From Fundicoccus culcitae (GTDB lineage Bacteria; Bacillota; Bacilli; Lactobacillales; Aerococcaceae): a stretch of DNA of 64,000 nucleotides. The stretch is taken from positions 1,922,001 through 1,986,000 of the forward strand of contig NZ_CP102453.1 in assembly GCF_024661895.1 (NCBI RefSeq), given 5' to 3'. Both the position numbers and the translations under genes were made by a program. The notes under the pieces were generated by a model. The model had not been told where the DNA came from, did no database searches, and saw only the letters and a program-made list of their open reading frames with translations. Below are positions 59,293-64,000 of the stretch, piece after piece; the stretch's first letter is position 1, and each line of letters begins with the position of its first letter.

Positions 59293-60417
59293 TTATTCTA
59301 CTACGGCATGATTCTCATATGAACGGTTCGTTTCTTCGGTTGGTCGCGCAAAAATCATTCGTCCAGCAGCTGTTTGCAAGGCACTTGTGACAACAACCTT
59401 AATCCATTCATTCATATGATATTGGCCATCTTCAACCACAATCATCGTACCATCTTCTAAGTAAGCCACGCCTTGTTTACGTTCTGTACCGGGCTTAATG
59501 ACTTGAATCGTCAATTCTTCACCAGGTATGACCACGGGCTTAATCGAATTAGCTAACTCATTAATGTTAAACACTTTAACATTTTGGAACTCACACACTT
59601 TATTCAAATTATAATCATTGGTAACAATCGCCGCATCCAGTAACTTTGCTAACTTCACTAATTGACCATCGACATCCGTTGAATCATCTATCACACCTTC
59701 ATAAGATTCAATAGGTACTTGACCATCTTTTTGTAAGGTATTTAAAATATCTAATCCACGACGACCTTTGGCACGTTTTAAACTATCTGATGAATCGGCT
59801 ATATATTGCAATTCTTGTAAAACAAAATCAGGGATAATAATTATTCCTTCAATAAAATTTGTCTTCACAATATCGGCAATACGACCATCAATAATAACAC
59901 TTGTATCTAACAATTTATATTGTTTGAAATTTCTAAACTCTTCAGAAATAGGTTGGACAGCCATTTTACTATTTCTTCCTGCAGCCGATTGACGTTGGAA
60001 CAATTTTTGCCATTCTTCAGAACGCGACATCACAACTTGATAACCAATTAAGGCAAAAACAACCGATAAAATAAAAGGTAGTGTCGAAGAAATAAATGGA
60101 ATGGATAAGTTCGCAAAAGGCAATGAGAATAGATAACCTAATAATACCCCAATTAAAATGCCAATAGCCCCTAAAATAAGATTAAATACGGATTGTTTGT
60201 TGAAAAACTCAATGATCCGTCGAATAAATAATTCAATATATGGTGAAATAAACCACCCAATAATCATAAAAATAACTGCAAAAACCAACCCATTAATAAA
60301 AGGATTGATCATCAATGAATGATTAATCGTCAAGGATTTCCAAATTAATGGACCGACACTATAGCCAAAAGAAAAGCCAATAATAAATGAAAAAATTAAT
60401 ACAAATCGTTTAAACAT
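59293..60417 (-). CDS. yacL: PIN-TRAM membrane protein YacL
   Basis: A 374-residue protein with four membrane helices in the first 120 residues. A PIN nuclease domain follows (about 165-290: LLDTSVIIDGRIADIVKTNF, QELQYIADSSDSLKRAKGRRGLD and AAIVTNDYNLNKV), then a TRAM domain (about 300-355: GEELTIQVIKPGTERKQGVAYL). YacL-type proteins sit between radA and gltX in many Firmicutes. The four acidic metal ligands of PIN nucleases are present, so RNA cleavage near the membrane is plausible but unproven. Confidence 0.92.
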   Translation of the reverse strand: MFKRFVLIFSFIIGFSFGYSVGPLIWKSLTINHSLMINPFINGLVFAVIFMIIGWFISPYIELFIRRIIEFFNKQSVFNLILGAIGILIGVLLGYLFSLPFANLSIPFISSTLPFILSVVFALIGYQVVMSRSEEWQKLFQRQSAAGRNSKMAVQPISEEFRNFKQYKLLDTSVIIDGRIADIVKTNFIEGIIIIPDFVLQELQYIADSSDSLKRAKGRRGLDILNTLQKDGQVPIESYEGVIDDSTDVDGQLVKLAKLLDAAIVTNDYNLNKVCEFQNVKVFNINELANSIKPVVIPGEELTIQVIKPGTERKQGVAYLEDGTMIVVEDGQYHMNEWIKVVVTSALQTAAGRMIFARPTEETNRSYENHAVVE

Positions 60418-60493
60418 GTTTCCACCTCCTTTATCCGCTAACTATATTGCTGTAATAATCTTAATTTAATTTAAGGTGGTTATCAATCCTTAA

Positions 60494-61879
60494 TCAACCA
60501 ACTTGTGGAAATATTTTGTAGATGGCTTCTTTTATCGTTGCCACTGGGATAATTTCCAAGGATTCCATTTTATCTAATTGGGCAAAATTATTTTTGGGAA
60601 TAAATACCCGTTTAAAACCTAATTTTTGAACTTCCTTTATCCGTTCTTTGATTTGACTGACCCGTCTAATTTCCCCCGTTAAGCCAATTTCACCAATAAA
60701 ACAATCATCAATATTCGTTGGATGATTCCAATAACTAGAGGCGATACTGACCGCAATGGCTAAATCAATGGCAGGTTCATCTAATTTAATTCCACCAGTA
60801 ATTTTAAAAAAAGCATCTTGATTTTGTAACAAGAGGCCACAATGCTTCTCCATAACAGCTAAAAGTAAAGACACCCGTTGATAGTCAATCCCACTAGCTG
60901 TCCTTTTAGCATTCCCATAAACCGTTGGCGTCATTAGTGACTGTACCTCAGCCAAAATCGTTCGTGTTCCTTCTAAAGCAGCCACCACAGTTGAACCTAC
61001 TGCACCGACAATCCGTTCCTCTAAAAACAATTCTGAAGGATTTAACACTTCTTGCAGTCCAATATCCATCATTTCAAAAACACCCAACTCATTCGTTGAA
61101 CCAAAACGATTTTTAACCGCACGTAACATCCGAAAACGATTATGGCGCTCCCCTTCGAAATATAAAACAGTATCCACCATATGCTCGAGCATCCGCGGTC
61201 CTGCAATATTCCCTTCCTTAGTCACATGCCCAACAATAAATATCGCAATCTGATTCTCTTTAGCAATCCGCATTAAAATACTGGTTGCCACTCTCAGTTG
61301 TCCAGCACCACCAGCCGTTCCTGTATGCTCAGGAACATTCATCGTTTGAATGGAGTCAATCACTACAATAGTCGGCTCAATGCGTTGAATTTCACTCGCA
61401 ATCGTAGAAAGATCGGTTTCCGACAGCAAATAAAATTTATCTGCGTCGGTGCCTAAACGACTAGCACGCATTTTAATCTGCGTGAGACTTTCTTCGCCCG
61501 AGACATAAAGGACGGTATGTTGTCTGGCAAGCTGCATGGAAACTTGTAACAATAAGGTGGATTTCCCTATACCAGGATCGCCCCCAATCAATACTAATGA
61601 CCCTTGAACGACACCCCCACCTAGCACACGATCAAATTCCTGAAAATCCGTCGCCATTCGTTCTTCTGAAGATAGGGTAATCTGGTCTAAGGTAACAGCA
61701 TGACTAGAGGTCTTTTTTCGCGAAGTTGTAATGTGAATAGGTGACGTTGCACTAACGGTGGGAGCCACAAGTTGTTCTTCCATTTGATTCCAGGCACCAC
61801 AATTGGGACACTTACCTAGCCACTTGGGTGATTCATAACCACAGGCCATACATTCGAACATGACTTTCTTTTTTGCCAA
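60494..61879 (-). CDS. radA: DNA repair protein RadA (Sms)
   Basis: A 461-residue recombination factor that drives branch migration together with RecA. It has the N-terminal zinc finger [21 protein letters not shown], the RecA-like ATPase with Walker [11 protein letters not shown], the RadA-specific [16 protein letters not shown] and a C-terminal Lon-like domain ([18 protein letters not shown]). It is 76 bases before yacL. Its place after dut matches Lactobacillales order. Confidence 0.97.
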   Translation of the reverse strand: MAKKKVMFECMACGYESPKWLGKCPNCGAWNQMEEQLVAPTVSATSPIHITTSRKKTSSHAVTLDQITLSSEERMATDFQEFDRVLGGGVVQGSLVLIGGDPGIGKSTLLLQVSMQLARQHTVLYVSGEESLTQIKMRASRLGTDADKFYLLSETDLSTIASEIQRIEPTIVVIDSIQTMNVPEHTGTAGGAGQLRVATSILMRIAKENQIAIFIVGHVTKEGNIAGPRMLEHMVDTVLYFEGERHNRFRMLRAVKNRFGSTNELGVFEMMDIGLQEVLNPSELFLEERIVGAVGSTVVAALEGTRTILAEVQSLMTPTVYGNAKRTASGIDYQRVSLLLAVMEKHCGLLLQNQDAFFKITGGIKLDEPAIDLAIAVSIASSYWNHPTNIDDCFIGEIGLTGEIRRVSQIKERIKEVQKLGFKRVFIPKNNFAQLDKMESLEIIPVATIKEAIYKIFPQVG

Positions 61880-61914
61880 ATGTCTAACTCCTTTGTATTT
61901 TTGTCATTAAGTAA

Positions 61915-62448
61915 TTAATCCGATGAACCAAAACCACCTTGGCGTTCTTCTAAACCACCCTTATCTTGGTCCGTTTTTAAAAATGATGCAAAAATACCTT
62001 GTGCAATTCGATCCCCTTTCTGAATGGTTTGATCAAAAGGTCCAAAGTTGATTAATTGCACATGAATGTGGCCTTCATTTTGATTATTATTATAATAGTC
62101 TGCATCAATGATGCCAATGCCATTGGGTAAATTTAAAAAACGTTTAAGGGGGTTGCTGGAGCGATTAATAATTTGTAGATATTCATCATCTTGCATATAA
62201 GCTTTTAAACCCGTTGGAACTAAAGTCGGTTTAACCAATGCCCTAGCTTCTTCTTGGTTAAAATTCATGGTTGACATACCTTGCATAAAATAATTGGCCA
62301 TTTTTTTCCAAAAGCTAGGTAAAATAATTGTCTCTGCTGCTTCAATATCATAACCCGCCGATTGATAGGTAGCCCGCTGGGGCAAATTAATGCCGGCTTC
62401 CTCATAAGCTGTAATCACTTCAAATCCACGTTTACGTTGCGTTCCCAT
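61915..62448 (-). CDS. dut: dUTP diphosphatase
   Basis: A 177-residue trimeric dUTPase. The five motifs are seen in order: SAGYDIEAA, IINRSSNPLKR, NGIGIIDADYYNN, KGDRIAQGIF and RQGGFGSSD. Motif 2 begins with RSS where many have RSG. An insertion of about 35 residues (FWKKMANYFMQGMSTMNFNQ and on) between motifs 1 and 2 makes it longer than the 145-residue E. coli form, as in other Lactobacillales. GAGGC lies before the ATG. Confidence 0.94.
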   Translation of the reverse strand: MGTQRKRGFEVITAYEEAGINLPQRATYQSAGYDIEAAETIILPSFWKKMANYFMQGMSTMNFNQEEARALVKPTLVPTGLKAYMQDDEYLQIINRSSNPLKRFLNLPNGIGIIDADYYNNNQNEGHIHVQLINFGPFDQTIQKGDRIAQGIFASFLKTDQDKGGLEERQGGFGSSD

Positions 62449-62602
62449 AAAATGCCTCTTTCCATCAAAATTATTCTTTCAAAATAAATACCTTAGTCCA
62501 GAGATATTTACTTAGTTATCTTTCATTATAAGCGTTAATTATAGATAAAACAATTTGTTAGTCAAATTGCCGAAGGATTTTGTGCAAGCTGTCAATAGAA
62601 TT

Positions 62603-62616
62603 GTAAATCGCTTTCA
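62603..62616 (+). promoter_or_regulatory. cre-like site before sugar-ABC ATPase
   Basis: GTAAATCGCTTTCA matches the cre consensus TGNAANCGNWWNCA at 12 of 14 positions, with mismatches at the first two. It lies 44 bases before the ATG at 62660. Carbon control would suit a sugar-importer ATPase. Confidence 0.4.
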
Positions 62617-62659
62617 ACTATTATTAGATTATCCCATAACAAGAGAGGAAATTGTACAA

Positions 62660-63820
62660 ATGGTAGAAATTAAATTAAATCATATTCATAAACAATACGA
62701 AGGTTCAGACTTTTATTCAGTAACTGACTTCACTTTAGAAATCAAAGATCGTGAATTCATCGTTTTCGTTGGACCTTCAGGCTGTGGTAAATCAACTACA
62801 TTACGTATGATTGCTGGTTTAGAAGATATTACTAAAGGCGAACTATATATTGGCGACCGTTTAATGAACGACGTAGCGCCTAAAGACCGTGATATCGCGA
62901 TGGTTTTCCAAAACTATGCTTTGTATCCACATATGACGGTGTATGATAACATGGCTTTTGGTTTGAAACTTAGAAAATACAAAAAAGATGAAATCAAAAA
63001 ACGTGTCGATGACGCTGCTGAAATTTTAGGCTTAACACAATACTTAGACCGTAAACCAGCTGCTCTTTCAGGGGGTCAACGTCAACGGGTGGCTTTAGGA
63101 CGTGCTATTGTACGGGATGCTAAAGTGTTCTTGATGGATGAGCCGTTATCCAACTTAGATGCGAAACTACGTGTACAAATGCGGGCTGAAATTGCTAAAT
63201 TGCACCAACGTTTAAATACTACGACGATTTACGTAACTCATGACCAAACAGAAGCAATGACCATGGCAACACGTATCGTTATCATGAAAGATGGTTTTAT
63301 CCAACAAATTGGAACGCCATCAGAAGTTTATGATTCACCTGTTAATACATTCGTAGCTGGCTTTATCGGTTCACCTGCAACGAACTTCTTCAATGTTCAC
63401 TACAAAGATGGCACAATTACTAACAGCCACGGTATTGATTTAAAAGTTAACGAACCACATAGACGTTTGTTAGACGAACGTGGATACAATGGTAAAGATA
63501 TTATCTTTGGTATTCGCCCAGAAGATGTACAAACTGAACAAGTGTTCTTAGATGCTAACCCAGAATCAATCGTTAATGCTGAAGTAGTGGTATCTGAGTT
63601 ACTTGGTGCCGAAACCATGCTTTACTGTAAAGTGGGTGACACTGAATTTATCGCTCGTGTTGATGCTCGTGACTACCATAAACCAGGTGACCAAATTGAA
63701 TTAGGTTTCAATATGAACAAAGCGCATTTCTTTGATCCTCAAACAGAAGAAGTTATCCGTGTGGATGTTGAACCTGGTTCTACAAATACGGCTAACACCA
63801 ACAATGCGGTAACCGCATAG
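62660..63820 (+). CDS. Sugar ABC transporter ATP-binding protein (MsmK/UgpC family)
   Basis: A 386-residue multi-use ATPase of CUT1 sugar importers. Walker A is GPSGCGKST, signature LSGGQRQR and Walker B VFLMDEPLSNLDAKLR. The C-terminal TOBE region (about residues 240-360) includes FVAGFIGSPATNFF and FGIRPEDV. The ATG at 62660 is selected because the family begins MVEIKLNHIHKQY and AGAGAGGA is upstream, although 11 bases is rather far. The frame runs 35 codons further with no family likeness. It has no permease or binding protein beside it, so it probably serves several importers, as MsmK does. Confidence 0.93.
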   Translation: MVEIKLNHIHKQYEGSDFYSVTDFTLEIKDREFIVFVGPSGCGKSTTLRMIAGLEDITKGELYIGDRLMNDVAPKDRDIAMVFQNYALYPHMTVYDNMAFGLKLRKYKKDEIKKRVDDAAEILGLTQYLDRKPAALSGGQRQRVALGRAIVRDAKVFLMDEPLSNLDAKLRVQMRAEIAKLHQRLNTTTIYVTHDQTEAMTMATRIVIMKDGFIQQIGTPSEVYDSPVNTFVAGFIGSPATNFFNVHYKDGTITNSHGIDLKVNEPHRRLLDERGYNGKDIIFGIRPEDVQTEQVFLDANPESIVNAEVVVSELLGAETMLYCKVGDTEFIARVDARDYHKPGDQIELGFNMNKAHFFDPQTEEVIRVDVEPGSTNTANTNNAVTA

Positions 63821-63847
63821 TCTCAAACAAACAAGCAATCTGCCATG

Positions 63848-63882
63848 TAAAATCCCGCAATCATCCGTTGCGGGATTTTATT
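63848..63882 (+). terminator. Terminator after sugar-ABC ATPase gene
   Basis: TAAAATCCCGCAA pairs perfectly with TTGCGGGATTTTA around a seven-base loop. The T-run is short (TTTTATTA) but the stem is strong. Confidence 0.85.
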
Positions 63883-63910
63883 ATATAAAAATTTTAGGAG
63901 GCATTACAGC

Positions 63911-64000
63911 ATGAGAATTTCTAGCGAACACATCCTATTTGAAATGAACGCAAGCAATCCCCCTGCCCTAGCCGTAAAAAGCGGATCTACCGTTATTTTT
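63911..64000 (+). CDS. Acetamidase/formamidase family protein (partial)
   Basis: The first 30 residues of a gene that runs past the window edge: MRISSEHILFEMNASNPPAL and then AVKSGSTVIF. This beginning fits the FmdA/AmdA amidase family, which starts with a similar His and a VKSGxTV stretch. TTTTAGGAGG precedes the ATG. With only 30 residues seen, the call is by resemblance and could be wrong. Confidence 0.6.
   Translation, partial: MRISSEHILFEMNASNPPALAVKSGSTVIF

Overview
The window is a stretch of chromosome from a low-GC Gram-positive bacterium of the order Lactobacillales. The evidence is the conserved Firmicutes block radA-yacL-gltX-cysS-mrnC-rlmB-yacP-sigH-rpmG-secE-nusG, the rplKAJL and rpoBC genes, AGGAGG-type ribosome binding sites, an L10 leader and a class 3 fructose bisphosphatase. 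The family is not certain. The gene set and rRNA style would suit Aerococcaceae or Carnobacteriaceae (Facklamia/Globicatella-like), but that is inference, not a match. No transposase, prophage or CRISPR array is visible.

Layout. 1-700 (minus): TPP riboswitch, thiamine-binding protein and the start of an ABC permease for thiamine or a precursor. 759-3407 (minus): PfkB sugar kinase, NAD-dependent epimerase and AraC regulator. 3598-7116 (plus): a heterodimeric ABC exporter with one degenerate ATP site. 7225-10323 (minus): an ABC-2 transporter and a DUF308 membrane protein with an unusual C-terminal domain. 10589-16472 (plus): a complete five-gene peptide/nickel-type ABC importer with a metallophosphoesterase. 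16582-18139 (plus): a deoxynucleoside kinase behind a probable NrdR-box pair, then a secreted DUF5067-like protein.

18521-24049 (minus): an rRNA operon (16S-23S-5S-tRNA-Asn-tRNA-Thr) with three tandem promoters. A prepilin peptidase gene on the plus strand separates it from rpoBC. 24880-38308 (minus, except one HAD phosphatase gene): rpoC, rpoB, rsmC, manA, rplL, rplJ, rplA and rplK, with an L10 leader attenuator and two candidate L1 operators, then a HIRAN gene and a J-domain/coiled-coil gene downstream of fbp.

41214-51592: accessory functions inserted between nusG and rplK. They are a sulfatase, an esterase, an ABC-2 exporter, the Ada alkylation-repair pair, a Gfo/Idh oxidoreductase, a VanY-like carboxypeptidase, a secreted alpha-amylase and a TspO-like membrane protein. 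51597-62448 (minus): the nusG-secE-rpmG-(ROK kinase)-sigH-yacP-rlmB-mrnC-cysS-gltX-yacL-radA-dut block. 62660-64000 (plus): a sugar-ABC ATPase and the start of an acetamidase/formamidase gene.

The backbone is information processing: transcription, ribosome stalk, protein export, tRNA charging, rRNA modification and repair. Around it sit carbohydrate and surface functions, some with cre-like sites. Items most worth follow-up are the NrdR-type control of a salvage kinase, the J-domain/HIRAN pair, the DUF308-papain-like fusion, the substrate-binding protein lacking a lipobox, and the possible L1 operators. Start codons were chosen from ribosome binding sites, so several differ from the longest open frame.
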